The notes beneath the pieces were generated by a model. That model was not told the origin of the DNA. It saw only the letters and a program-made list of their open reading frames with translations, and did not search any database. 64,000 nucleotides of DNA from Takakia lepidozioides (lineage: Eukaryota > Streptophyta > Takakiopsida > Takakiales > Takakiaceae): the NCBI GenBank assembly GCA_030704615.1, contig CM060733.1:50964001-51028000 (forward strand), written 5' to 3'. Of the stretch, positions 33,923-46,796 are shown piece after piece; the first letter of the stretch is position 1; each line of letters starts with the position of its first letter. Made by a program: the position numbers and the translations under genes.

Positions 33923-35323
33923 TCACACTGAATCAACAAAGAGAGGCCCTTGCCTGTTGTTTTGCATCCTGCATTTTTGTGAGAAGGCAGTGGAAGAGAT
34001 GATGACTGCTGTGCCATCGCTGCCTTTGCCAGCACCACGCTCCCGCATTCCCTCGTCGGACACCTTTGCTCCTTTGGGTGTCCCCTTTGGAGATTGCGGA
34101 GATCTCTTGAAACGCCTTGGAATGTACCTCCCCAGTTTGATACCTTTAGAAACATACTTCCCCAAGCTCACGACCAAAGCTCTTTTCTTTCTCAATCGCC
34201 AAAATCCAGTCCACAGGGGTAGCTTGATCAGTTTGCTGACCTTTGCGAGAGTATTCTGACGCTCCATGCCTAAGATTAAAGCTTGGTTTTTCGTCACTCG
34301 GGGGAGACCACTCCATACAGGCAGCGGGATCAGTTTGCTGACTTTTGTGAGACCCGAGACAACTTCCTCCATGGAAGGGCGCCGCAAGCTCGAGGGACGA
34401 ACACAACGTGCAGCAATTGCAGCCCAGTGCTTCAATGCCTTGATGCACTGTGGATGAGTATACACTCTAGGATCGCAGACAGCCAACGCGTTTCCTTGTT
34501 TGATGAGAGGCAGGGCCCAGTCAAGAAGGCTAAAAGGGTTGAAGTTCGCATCCATTGAGATTGCGGTTTTGCCACTCATAATCTCCAGGAGCACCATCCC
34601 AAAACTAAACACATCAGTCTTGGCAGTAATTTGGGAGGAGTAGTCGTACTCCAGCTCTTGATCGTCTTGCCTGGCCTCACAATTTGAAGGGTCAGGCTCT
34701 ATTTCAGGGATGGAACTCAAGCCCCTTTGCTGTAGTTGATCGGTGTCGCTGGCGCAGAGAGCGAGACCAAAATCTCCGAGTCTGGCATTCCAATGCCGAT
34801 CAATGAAAACATTTGAGGGCTTGATGTTGCGGTGGATGATTGCGGGCGATGAAGCATGAAGGGCTCGAATCGCTTTCGCTGTCTGTAAAGCAAGATGAAC
34901 CCGCATGGGCCAGCTCAGGGTCGAAGTGTGACTTGAATGGAGAACATCATGAAGGCTGCCATTCACCATGAATTCCACTACCAGAAGCTTGTACTTCCCG
35001 TCCTGACTGAAGCCAAGCAAGTTTACCAGGCGGCGGCTGAACAGCTTGGACAGCATCTCAATCTCATTCCCGAATGCATCCTCGTCCTGCCAAAGCCGGC
35101 TTCCAAGGGTTGGCCTCTTCACAGCCACCACCCTCCCATCCTTGAGAGTTCCCTTGTATATACTACCATGGCTCGCCTTGCATATGAAATTCTCTTTCGC
35201 AAACCCACCAGTCGCTGCCTCGAGTTCCTTGAATTTGAACAGTTGCAGCTTCGCAGTTTTGATGCTAGGGGGAGATAACTGGCAAAGAGCAATGGCTGCA
35301 TTATGTCTACACGAGAGACCCAT
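33923..35323 (-). CDS. receptor-like cytoplasmic kinase, CCR/At3g51990-like, with HRN catalytic loop
   Basis: The frame is a single exon; an upstream in-frame Met exists at 35386, but MGLSCRHNAA at 35323 matches the short N-terminus of this kinase subgroup, giving 466 aa. Kinase landmarks: degenerate Gly loop (KASHGSIYKG), Lys of VAVKRP, a Glu in the region EIEMLSKL, LLVVEFMVNGSLHDVL, catalytic loop HRNIKPSN, metal-binding DFG in LGDFGLAL, and AKTDVFSFGMVLLEI. The catalytic Asp of HRD is Asn and the Gly loop lacks its first and second glycines, so phosphotransfer is likely weak or absent. There is no signal peptide or membrane segment, so it is cytoplasmic or membrane-associated. The C-terminal ~120 residues hold a duplicated block (KVSKLIPLPVWSG and KVSKLIKLPLWTG) and a basic tail. 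Substrates are unknown. Confidence 0.85.
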   Translation of the reverse strand: MGLSCRHNAAIALCQLSPPSIKTAKLQLFKFKELEAATGGFAKENFICKASHGSIYKGTLKDGRVVAVKRPTLGSRLWQDEDAFGNEIEMLSKLFSRRLVNLLGFSQDGKYKLLVVEFMVNGSLHDVLHSSHTSTLSWPMRVHLALQTAKAIRALHASSPAIIHRNIKPSNVFIDRHWNARLGDFGLALCASDTDQLQQRGLSSIPEIEPDPSNCEARQDDQELEYDYSSQITAKTDVFSFGMVLLEIMSGKTAISMDANFNPFSLLDWALPLIKQGNALAVCDPRVYTHPQCIKALKHWAAIAARCVRPSSLRRPSMEEVVSGLTKVSKLIPLPVWSGLPRVTKNQALILGMERQNTLAKVSKLIKLPLWTGFWRLRKKRALVVSLGKYVSKGIKLGRYIPRRFKRSPQSPKGTPKGAKVSDEGMRERGAGKGSDGTAVIISSTAFSQKCRMQNNRQGPLFVDSV

Positions 35324-35386
35324 GTATTTGGATTCTGCACGAACAAATCGCAACGGGTGCGCAGAAACCCTGTCAACCCCTGTCAA

Positions 35387-38300
35387 CCTCTGTTGATTAG
35401 TGACCTTGTGCGGTTAATACTGATCACTGGGTAACAGGCTCGTGGCAGGCTCCCTTGGCCAGAAATAAGGAGATAGTTTATCAAATCAATCAAGTGCAAG
35501 AAGGGGGTTTGTTGTCGTTGTAGGATTCGTACACCTTTCCCGTCAGGATGTCATCACTTCTACGTGCAAATGGCAATGCATGCTGATGCTCCAGAACTGC
35601 CTCCAACGGATGAAGGCTGCCTGCCTAGAATGACTCTAGTTGCTGCTATTGCTTGACTGCTGCATTGGAAGAGAAGGTGGAGTTATCAAAAGCCCAGAAC
35701 TGATGCGGATCAACTGCGTATACCGGCTTTTAGTTCAGCTCTGGTGGCCCCAATCTACATACTCTTTCAAGGTATTTTTCCAAGTTTACTGCTGATTGTG
35801 TTACTCGAACATCTGCGCTACAAGACTTACGCAATTCTAGATCAACAAAGAAGGTTCGGCTTGTAGTACTACCCCGACACAGCAAGATTGGGCAGTTTAA
35901 GCAGGTGCCAGACTGGCTGATCGCAACAAAACAAAAAGTCGCGAGCTCTTCGCTTAAGGTGATCATCACCGTGGTGCTTCTGTGTACGCCCCACAGGAGC
36001 ATGCTGAAAGTCGGGCACTCAACAGTAGCAACTTTCTATCAACTTACGCTCATGATAAGGAAACTCAACATAGGGGCCTATGCATGGGAATAAAGCTCAA
36101 TTCAAGATGATCAAGGGGTGCTGGAGAAAAAGAAAGTGACGGGAAACTTGTCTGGGAACTTACAGGACTTCATGAGAGCCAGCATGACTTCCCAGCCATC
36201 CATAGTGATGACCAGGGCTCCTTGTCCGCGATGCTAAAGCTTGCGGTTTACGGCATCGAGAAGAAATCACTCTTACAGCTGTACGAGCTGTCCGTCTGAC
36301 AACACCTTCAGATCATGCACAAGGTCACTTTTGAAAGACTTGTACATAACACCCACTCCCAGCAATCAGGTGAACTGCTATGAACCTGCAGGATCTTCCA
36401 TGACGTGATCAAAGGAGAAGGATACATCCGAGTGAAATGCTGAAGGAGACTATTACGACGTACAGGATAAACAGACTGCCCTATGATAATGACCGACTAG
36501 TGACCCACGCTGAACTCCATGGTCGGTATCACCACTCGGGCCCCAACTCGTGGGCCTGGCTGTCTGTTGGTATGTGAGAGAGAAAAAGAGAGATTGTTGC
36601 TATGCTCCAATCAGGTAAAGCTCAGACTAGCGTTGCTACCGAGACTTGGAGTTCGGAGCCGCGACCTAATAAGAAGGAAGACTAGTCCCAACTGTAATGA
36701 GGGTAGTACGTTGGAGAGAAACGAGAAAGGCACACAATAAGCCGCTACAAAACCTCAATCCAATACTACCCACAAGCACAGATTAGCCTACAGTCACCCT
36801 GAAGGCCGCCACCTGATCAATCACTACATAACTGTGCTGACGTACCACTTATCAACCACTTAGCAACTATAACTCCTCCATGATAGTTGCTTTAGATGTG
36901 TTTAAGAGATGTTTATAAAACGTTTTCGAGATCATACTGGAGAGGACTTATAGTACTGGTACCTAGCGGTGTAGCATGTACTGGATCAAACACCCACTAA
37001 TTGTGTATGTACTGCAGCCATCAAACTCTGAACACCACATCAGACATTGAAGGCGCACCAAATTGTGTTTACATGCACATAACAAGGACGAACGTTACTG
37101 TTTGATGCAAACTAAGATGTGATGGAATTCAGGTTATTGACACCTAGAAACAAGGTTTTGGGTAATCTCTCCTTATTATGGAGGATCAGTTAAGCCAAGA
37201 TGTACCCAATCTCCATAGAGGTTCCAAAATAAGAAACAAGCTAGTCCACAGACATGAGCCTATTGTAAGAACGAGGTGAAAGGTTCATGAAAAGACATCG
37301 CTTTGATTCGTGGACAACTGGATGGACAGATCATGATGGCAGGTGTGGTCTTAGGTGAAGAGCAGGTGGAGTAGAGACGGACAGAGAGCATGATGGCTGC
37401 ATTCACGCCTTGCCTACCTCAGCAGTACCGTCGTCCTCAAACTAGGTACCTGCAGGCTGCAACTCCCTCTCCTTCTCCAGAACTCCTGGCACTTGGCGTG
37501 CTGCTTATGAACACCTGACAAGAGCTCTACAATACCCCTCGCGCTGGCATCTTTCTGGAATAAAACCCTCACCTTGGAATGTTATTGGGATCGACATCCC
37601 TGTCCTTGGAAGGTCTTGCGTGTCCCTGACCACATTTAATTTCCTAATACTGGGCTGTGAAAGATGAACCACACGCATTGCATACCGTGTAGGTACACGA
37701 ACACATGGAAAGTTTGGGCTTACTTTACCTGCAGCTTGGTTTGTGGACTGTTGTATGGGTCACAGGATTGAGACCACCTCTTTTACTCCCTGGCCCCTGG
37801 GATGGGGATGATCCTGGAGTTGTGGTGCACTTTGGTTCCAAAGCTCGCAATCAGGTGAGAAACACATGCGGGGCTTGCCGCACGTACGTAGGTACATACC
37901 AAAAGCTCACCGGATGACTAAGTCCACTGCAATGTTGACTCAGGTAGAATAAGAGAGCAAGGCTCATCTGCCGCAGTCGCTTTGATCAATTCAGCGCGGC
38001 CCAGTTTCATTGTTTACCATTTTTTTGAGTGAAGGACAACCTTCTTTTTCTTTCTTTATAGTCCTGTCAAAGTTTGCCAGCTGAAAGCTCACTCTTTTTC
38101 AAGGTTCACCTCGTAGGAAATCCTGAGTTTCTATCTCAGATTTTTCCTTGGGTTGGTGTTGGAGTGGGGTGTATGAGAAAAAGTGAGGGCATGGTTTTCC
38201 TTTTCCTCATCACACTCTTGTTGCAGTTGTTCCCCCATTTTCTTATTCGTCTGGCAAGGCTTCAGAGTCAGACACGGAATGAGAATTTGCATTGAAAGCT

Positions 38301-39696
38301 CTGGAGTCTTAGACAGCAAGCTGCCTGACGGCACGCCCTCTGACATGAGAGTCGCCGGGGAATCCAACATGGAGCACTGGGGGCTAAATCATTTAGTAGC
38401 TGCATTCTGGCCACCTAACTAAATCCGCATAACTTCCATCCGATCGGATATTTCCACCTCTGACACAGGCGACCAAGCTTTCAATTCTTTCTAGACAACA
38501 GATGATGGGCGAGCAGGTGCTGTGAATGCGGTGTAAGTCATGTCTCCTAGTTATGGCTGATGAGCTGAGATGCATGGCAGGATACGACCACCGGCAATTT
38601 TGTCAAGAAGCAGCGTGCGCAAAAAAGCTCATCAAACCTGCAGATGTTCTTTCCGGCTGCAAACTTTTACAGCTCTACTATGAATGGGCATAATGCTCCA
38701 GGGAACACTTGCCCTCACCGCCTTGGTTGGATCTCTGCGTAGCACATAAGCGGTCAGAACGTGATATCTTTGATGATCTCTGGCTCTGGCCGCCATACCC
38801 GATCTGGCGGCGCTCAGCGACTGTACACAGCGTTTGATGAGTCTAGAAGCAAGAGCTTTTGGGTTTCCGGCGGAAATCAGAAGCAGTGTGATGAGATGGA
38901 TCATGGGATGGAAATGGCAGGTGGGTGGCCTTGATGATGCACCCCTCTCCCCAGTTTGGCTCGATCAGGCTTGTCACGAACATGGAATTGCACATTGTAA
39001 TTTGTGACTGTGCGATTCGGCCTCATCACACATCCATTCTCTTCAAACCCAACACCGAGGCAGTCAGTCAGTACAGTTCACAGCTAGTATCACCTAGATC
39101 CCTCGCCGCCCGTGTTCTCCAGCCAACTCAGATGATTGATATTGAGGTTTGTAGCCGCGTACATGTCAGTCTGTCAGGGTCTTTAGTATATTGCCAAATT
39201 GCAACCGACTACTCTCTCTGATTCTTTAGAATACTAGGTAAATTCGAAGAAAGGTCATGATCAAAGTCAGTAATTCGGTGACCTAACATATGCGTCAGTG
39301 GAATGTAATGGAACATGTTCTAACTCGGAATTCAGCAAGTAAACATTCTCCATACTAGCTTATTACGACTGTCGAACAAACAAGAACAAGTAACAGACAT
39401 CAAAAAATGATGCTGTCAGACAGATCTCAGGAACTCTCTTGTTGTTGAGAATCGAGATATGTTGCGACTTGCTCTGAAAGAACGAGAGAACCAACTCATG
39501 CTTTGATTCAGTTCTAAAAGGTTCTCAGTTCTGACAACCACACCACCTCATGGCCGCCTCATGGCTTCTTCAATGTGGTACTTCCCATTTGATATGAATG
39601 GCAAGGAATAGAATGTAAGGGTCTAAGGTGTAAGTTTCCACCTATTGTCAAAGTTGCAACATGAACTTTGATCAGACTGATAAACTTCCTGAAGTT
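35387..39696. other. 4.3-kb stretch with no recognisable gene
   Basis: Neither strand shows exons with family similarity, RNA genes or repeats that I can identify. Short open frames are scattered and mutually overlapping. Diverged transposon sequence is possible but not demonstrable by eye. Confidence 0.4.
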
Positions 39697-39914
39697 ACCC
39701 TCCTGATATTTGTGGATGCTGGTGGATGCTGGTGGTGTAAGGAACAACACTTGCAATGCTGGACCTTGTCACCTTATATAGGGAATTGCGTTGCATAGAT
39801 GAAGTACCCTCCTGATATTTGTGGATGCTGGTGGATGCTGGTGGTGTAAGGAACAACACTTGCAATGCTGGACCTTGTCACCTTATATAGGGAATTGCGT
39901 TGCATAGAGATTAT
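39697..39914. repeat. 109-bp perfect tandem duplication
   Basis: The sequence from ACCCTCCTGATATTTGTGG to GGGAATTGCGTTGCATAGA occurs twice with a 109-base period and no difference over about 103 bases, so the duplication is very recent. Each unit holds an inner GTGGATGCTG repeat and a CTTATATAGG TATA-like string. Confidence 0.93.
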
Positions 39915-40506
39915 GTTGAAAGAAGGTGACAAGGAAGTCCTGCATGCTTCCTACTGCTTCAAATCCTTCAATAGAGGTTTGGACCCAGCTTCTGCAGATT
40001 TCCTTGAACAACAGAGACTGCTAATGTGACTGGAAGGTATATTGAAGCCCATGTTCACTGGGGATCGTTGATTATTACATTACACTGACTACCAACCACA
40101 AGCTCCAATGGAGTCATCAAAAAAATATGCAGGAGGACAAGCTTGGTCACAAAAGCAGTCCCTCTTTCACCCATCTAATGGCAACAGCTCTGTGGATTAT
40201 TCACCTAGCATTTCAACCCTCTGGAGCCTCGGGTTCTTTCAATTCAAACCCTTACAAAACCTGAGTTGTGAATAAACTGAACTTCGCTAGCATTCCCTAT
40301 CTCGTCAATAACAGAATATAAATACTCTCTTCCTCTGTGTGTGTGTGTGTGGTGTGTGTGTGTCTCTTGCTCTTGCTCATAATATTATCACCAGACTTTG
40401 GCCAAATAAGTGAACGAAGCTACAAGAGCAACAGTAAATTGAAAAAACCTCCCTACATTATAGTGAAGGACTCAATAACTAGGGCAAGGGCCCCAGGGAT
40501 GAATAG

Positions 40507-43500
40507 TTAGGTCAGCCAAGGGAAGACCTTTGGAGAGCTTGGAAGTCGAGCAGTAAGCACTTCCACTCCCGTCTCCGTAACCTTCAAACAACAAATAAAG
40601 CAACTTTAGGATTTGACAAAGAGAAGGGGGGGAAGATCAGTCTTGCCTCCCTTACAGATTTTCGAAATTCCATGAACAGTAAAAGACATGTTAAGGAGTT
40701 CACTAGCAAATCAAGAGGATGACAACGGAATTCACCAAGAGAGTGTGCTCAAATTGGGCACTACGCTTTCCATCTGCAGTGACAGCCGTCCAGCCATCGG
40801 GCCACATTCGATCCCGCCAGATCCCTGCTTACACCCTTCAATTAGCACCTCTCTCCAGACTCTCTCCCTATCTGAACCATCCAAAGCAGGCAAGGGTCTT
40901 GGGTCTTGCACTACAACACTCTCCCCTTAAGCTCTGCATCTCAACTACATCCAAATTCAGTGGAAAGGCTACAGACAGCATGGGTTGGTAAGTGTCACAT
41001 GGCTTTCATTGAGATTCATGGATGTTTGTGTTTGGACATAGCAAATGTGACAAGGGTAGGGGGAGAAGAAGAACATCTGGGTTATTGAGGTTGAAGCTGA
41101 CCTGCATTGATCATGGGTTCAATTGTGAACGTTTGACCCGCCTTCATCACTCCCACAGCTTTGTTGCCTATGGATTGTAGTCAAGAAAGTTCTTTCTCTT
41201 TCTCTCTCTCCTCTACTTCGTTCCGCCCAAACTAGGTGCCACAAGGCTACCATTAACAACCTCTCACAAGTACATTCTCTCCTCTTCTTCATCCTCTGTT
41301 GTTGGTTGGTTTGAGAGGAAAGAGGGAACCCATAACAAAAACTACAACAAGCACCTCAATCACAACATTGGCCAGCAAAAAAACATCATAAAGCTGTCGG
41401 AAAGACCAAGGGCTGAGACTAACACAAGTACAAGCCTGGCATGTTAATGCAGACCAAGCTCACTGAACCAGCCAGCCACAAAGCCAGAAAGCCTCAAGAA
41501 AATAGCAAATTTAATACCTGTTCTATATGCTACAAGCAGGACAGAAAGCTACCATGCTTGCAGGGCATGAAGAATCCCACCACAAGACAGCAAGGCTGCC
41601 AACCGGCTGCAGATGGGAAAAAACGAAAGAGACCAAATACACATTGTAGCTCTGTGAGTGAGGATACGAGAATAGTGTGGGATGTTTGGAGCACAATGGA
41701 AGAGCTCGCCTACTCCATGTCCACAGTATGACTTCACCTGTATACCAATATGGCAGTAATTAACATTCCCATTCAGCCACCCATACCATCCAAAGCCTCT
41801 AGCTCCATAGAAAGTCATATAGAGATCAAGACCCACAGATATCTTTTGATAACAGTCACATGAAGTGTCTGTTTGAGAACATACCACAGACAGACCAGCA
41901 AGAGACGCATGTCGGCTTATCACCTCCCCAACCTCACGGTATCGCACACCAGGCTTCACTGCCATTTCCATGCATACATTATTATCCTTTCTTCATGATA
42001 TAGAAATATACCAACAGCTACAGATAACAGAGCCACACAGCTTGACAAACAATCTCTCTTTGTCAGAAACACAAAAAATACCGATTTGAATCACATTTCT
42101 TTTCATCTTGTGGCTTTCTGTGTGTCCTTGCCTCTTTCTAGCCAACATAACTTGATCGCATGAGGTAGTACCAGTGAAAGATAATGTGCACACTGATAGA
42201 TAATGTGTAGACGAGTTGGAACCAAGCTTGTTTCACTCAGCTTTGGTCACATTCCTATTCCCTGCCTCTTTCCTAAAGAATGGTATCAAGCCAAGACTCT
42301 AGAGGAAACCATAACAACCTCTCCCTCCTTGCTTCATGAGATGGAAGGGAGGGAACGTAGGAGGGAAACCGTGACAGACCAATGGCAATGGCCTTCTCCA
42401 GGCATTCATAGGTTGTCTGCACCAGTAGTTTTGATGCCTCATCCACTTGGCCCACAAAAAAGGTCTCATTCAAATCACCTGTTTTCCACAACTTCAACAG
42501 CTTAGCATTTGAGCACTTGCACAAGCCATGTCAGAAACCACCAAGTAATAGTGTAGCTGGGTAATCTGCAGAGAGAGATATTTCAGACCCCTTTCAAGTG
42601 GCGGTCATCATGAGTAGGACCACCTTCACTTAAGAGTCAGCCCATTGGCCTCCATCATCCACTGGGATGAAAGTAAAGATCAAATTCTACATGTCATGTT
42701 TCCAGCATGAGATTACATCCTTTAGCAGTAGTGAGGGCGACAAAATAGTGTGTTTACTATAAAGAGACTGAAATTGGTATATGAATCCAACAGAACTGTG
42801 TGTTTTCAAAATTTTCATTCGGCCTAAGTGAAATGACAAGCTCCAGCTGATTGCAGCATCTGACTACTAAGACAGCCTTCAAATGAGTCTCTCTCAGACA
42901 AAAGGAGAATGGAGCTATACTTCACACAGCTACCATGAACAGACTTCCACCGAAAATGTCAACAACCAAGACACTCCACATCTACAGAGTCATAGACAGA
43001 GACTTACCATGGCAACCATTCAAGTAGACAGTGACATCCACATTCACAATGTCACCCTCCTCTAATTGCCTGCAGAACCATGAGCTCGGTTGAATAAACT
43101 CTTTGATTAAAACAGAAAATTCAAGTCACTGTAAGTTTGACCACATTTGATTTCGAGTTTACCTTGCATCAGGAATGCCATGGCAAATAATTTCGTTCAC
43201 TGACCTGCCATCCCAACCACAGTGGACATCAGAAGCATGAGGTGTTAATGATGCTGTCACATATTAACTTGGAAAAATACTTGATTTGGCTGGGAGGGAG
43301 GAGTGAGAGAGTCCCACTCCACCACCAAGAAAAGGACATAAAGGAGATGCACAAAATAGAGATGTTCCAAGGGATATGGACACCATGACGAACCAATAGT
43401 GCAGACCAGTAAAGGAAGCGGGTCTCACGTGCAGCAGGACTTTGGAAAGAAATGATAGTTCAGAGGGGACGGGTACCCACCTGCAAACACCCATACCACC

Positions 43501-45980
43501 TTTCAGCAATCTCTCCTTCTCTCTCTGAAGACTAGGGAAGGTTAGCAGGAAAGTAGACTGCCAGAGAGGAATGGTTGTGCCCACCCGCAGCTATAGTGGC
43601 TTCATGCACTATCTTGTCAATCTCATCAGTTGTCACTCCTGGCCTTACTGCTCTCGCTGCCACATCCAGCACATGTCTGGCAACCTGCACAGTTTGTGCT
43701 CCATCCATTTTAGCACCTACACAAAAGTGTGCTTTGAGTGTCCTCAAACCCCTCCCCTATCACTTCACTGTTTTGACGATAAAAGGGGGACAGAACACAG
43801 AACACACTTAAGAGCTCAAACCTTCTCTCTATTTCAAGCCTTTCGTGACAGCTTGATCTTGTTATGCACTAAACTTTGCTTTCATAACAGAAGTTCATAC
43901 CTTGCATGTTTCTCGCAACCTCCCAATCTGCTCTGGAGTCTTCATCTGCCAATAATACAACACCTTACCGATGAGCCGAATATGAAGCAATCTGGCCTCA
44001 GCCCCAAAACCCCGAGTGAACTTGCCCTAAAGGACTAGAACAACAATTTTGATCGCATTGGGTGAGAGGAAGACGAAAATCAGAAGTTTGGATGGATACC
44101 CACCTCGACACTGTTTTGCCACTCACTATTCATCTCCAGAAGTGGCCTTCCCTGTGCAGTCAAGAGCAAGGAAGAGCAGTAAGTCCTTCACACAAACCTA
44201 ACTAATCGTCAAGGTAACACTGGAATAATAAGGTCAAATTGTGGATTCATCTCAAACACTAGGGCAGCACTGGCAGTACATCTACCCATATCAAAAAGCC
44301 TTTGGCGTCACATCATCAAGGATAGGTGGGATTGTAGACTGGTACTCAATGATCAATGCTGAGGGACTAGATTTCAACCAAGACACACCTATGAGTGACG
44401 CCCTAAAAAAAATACGGTCCACTCCCAAATTATATCTGACCAAGACCTAAAACATAGTACATCCTGCTGGTGCCTTAGGATTTTTTACGAAGAAAAACTA
44501 ATGCTTTAGCGGATTTCCATTCCAAGCCCATTCCTTTTTCGTCCATTCGATGATCTGGATGAGGGTGTGCAACAAGATAGAGAGAAAGGGAAAGAGGGTG
44601 CAGAATGAAACCGTTGATGCCCAGTCAGGACGGGGGTTCTTCTCAGGGACAAGGTGTCGTGGTGAGATAGGATATGGCCTCAAAGGACTGACTTGCCATC
44701 CCACATTCAACAACGCACCGAAAATCGGTTGTCAGCACCAACTCTCGACTAGCAACTGGGGACATCCGATTTGTCAGCACTTTCAGACAGAAATAGTGCT
44801 GAACAGAAGCACTCATGAAAACTTCCAAGACCCCTGGAAGATGGAGAAGAGAAGTAGAAGGACTACGTACCCAGTCCAATCAAAGTAAGGAAGCTGATGG
44901 CTGCGTCTTTGACCCTTGCCAAGGCAATACAGCCATCCTTGTGCTAATGCTACAGACAGCTGATCCTGCGGTTTCTCTGACTCTGGCACCTGTTTTTGGC
45001 CCGTTTGGCTATGCACTGATTTGTGGGCACTCCAAGCCTGCTTGAAGCATTCCTGTGAGCTGTCCCCATTGCCCATAAATTCAGGTTCTTAGCCTTGGAA
45101 AGAGAATCAACTAGAAGCTCCTCCCTCATCAGCTAATTTGGGGTTTTGTATTTCAAAGTCAAACCTAGTATGGCTTAGCAAGTATTTCATCATTCTGTTT
45201 GCAATACACATCACACATGTCATCCAAGGATTCATGAATAAATACAGAAATAAGCATGATGATGTGATAACAGAAGTTCTGACAGAAACTAAAAATTCAA
45301 TCAGAAGGTACCAAAAAGCTGCATTTGCTCGGGGCAGCTTCAGCTCCAGACATTTTGGGCATCTGCCAAATCACCCACAAGACATCATCATCTTCCTCGT
45401 TAACTCCTAGCTCACTGATAGTCCATATAGCTCCTTCTCTCTGAATCATGTCTCACGTGCCACTCTGCCCTGCCTCGTAAAAAAGAGGCAGACGCAACAC
45501 AATAATAATTATGTTTAGTGTTTCCTTGTCTAGCTTTGACATGCTATGTAACACTCTCTTTCTTATACTTCCCCAAAATTGGCAAGATCGCATACAGGGG
45601 TTTGCTCCCACATAAACCTCGGTCTAATTTAAACGCGGATGTGTAAACACCAGCATATCATTCGACCTGTAGCATCCACTATGCTGAACCAGATGACAAC
45701 TAGCGCTTTTGCAATTATAAAGATGCGGAAACCTTGCAGCCCTCGACAAACCCAGAATCGAACAGTCAAAGCCTCCTCACAAACGACTACGGATTGAATT
45801 TGAGCTCTACTGTAGTCGGTTTCAAACGCTAGTGCGTAGGAGTGAGGGTGTGGGCCAGAGAGAGAGAGAGAGAGAGAGATTTGAAATAAAACAAACTCAC
45901 TGAAGGCGGGCGCCCTTGCTGCAGCGTACACAAGCCAGATCCGATCCTAGCTCCCCATCGCCACTCCTTCCGCTCTCCAT
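40507..45980 (-). CDS. MAP1A: methionine aminopeptidase 1A (MAP1A, 405 aa)
   Basis: The cytosolic enzyme removes the initiator Met from nascent proteins and associates with ribosomes. Sixteen exons on minus: 45901-45980, 45312-45362, 44871-45059, 44612-44687, 44104-44151, 43901-43945, 43585-43684, 43429-43480, 43163-43204, 43008-43069, 42380-42478, 41885-41958, 41668-41737, 41102-41167, 40736-40824, 40507-40581. The sum is 1218 bases, 405 aa plus stop, against about 398 in Arabidopsis. The N-terminal zinc finger is complete ([36 protein letters not shown]). Catalytic M24 metal ligands are all present: [35 protein letters not shown]. Exons 11 and 13 use GTCTGT and GTATCC donors, weaker than the rest. 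Intron 13 holds a tiny LINE fragment; intron 1 has a (GA)n run at 45859-45880. Confidence 0.97.
41215..41275 (+). mobile_element. 61-bp LINE family 1 3' end with 10-bp target duplication, in a MAP1A intron
   Basis: The last 61 bases of the LINE (GTTCCGCCCAAACTAGG to CAAGTACAT) are bounded by TCTCTCCTCT at 41205-41214 and 41276-41285. It is antisense to MAP1A and sits 47 bp from exon 14. The TC-rich duplication is again at the 3' junction of the element. Confidence 0.75.
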
Positions 45981-46394
45981 CCTCTCTCCGCCGTTACCTC
46001 TTCCCCTCACAGAATCTAATAACTTCACTACAGCTAACCCCTATCTACCTATTACTCACAAATTCTTCAGAGCCAGACTCGGGAAAGCATCAAGCACTGG
46101 ATTGTTGCCACATTCATCTCAATACACTGAATCAACAGTACAAATGCTGAGCCCCTCTGAAAAAAACTAAAGACAGGGTTGAAAATTGAGACTTGACTAG
46201 GTATTTCTTTCTGTTTTTTTTAATCAATCCAAGGGGACAGATGCCCAGTTGAAGGCTTTAACTTATATAAAGGTAGAGGGAACAGAAAAAAAAATAACCT
46301 TGAGTTGGGTTCAATAAGGCTGATAGGGGGTTCAACCAGTGATGACAAGGTGTCTAGAGCCCCAGTAGACCAACTTCTGTTTTAGCTAGCTTGG

Positions 46395-46754
46395 TTAGCA
46401 CTGCCCCCATTCTTTGCTCATCTGTAAGATAGATCCCAAAGGGCTGACCTCACAGGATGTGACTGTCCCCAACCATTTGAGACCCATAGCTTCCTTCAAC
46501 CCAGTTGGGGAGTCACCAATTGTGGAGTCACCAACCAGAAGGACCACTGTTCTTGATCGATTGACTTTCAAACCAGAGGCTTTCACAGAAGGTGGATAGA
46601 GTGGTGGTGGCTGCAGACAGGTTTGGTGGGCTAGCTTGTCCGTATAGAACTGTGTCATCCACAGTTCTATACCCCAGTGTGCAGATGTAGAGGTTTGCAA
46701 ACCCTTAATGTCTGGGTAGAACCCTGTCAAAGAATTATTTTGAAAAACATTCAA
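46395..46754 (-). mobile_element. fragment of a LINE reverse transcriptase (different family)
   Basis: The minus-strand frame reads like the RT region from the catalytic-motif neighbourhood to the thumb: a damaged YADD-like block (ELWMTQFYTDKLA), then KASGLKVNRSRTVVLLVG and LKWLGT, as in plant LINEs (ASGLK-N-x-K). It has no intact catalytic motif. It contains a 13-bp perfect palindrome (46642-46654 against 46660-46672, five-base loop). Confidence 0.6.
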
Positions 46755-46796
46755 GGTTACTTCTGGCTTCCAGGTATGTCTAATGTGAGGTTTGGT

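Noticed and set aside
36519-36740. tRNA-like string near 36600-36660
   Set aside because: It lacks a proper B box and a foldable cloverleaf.
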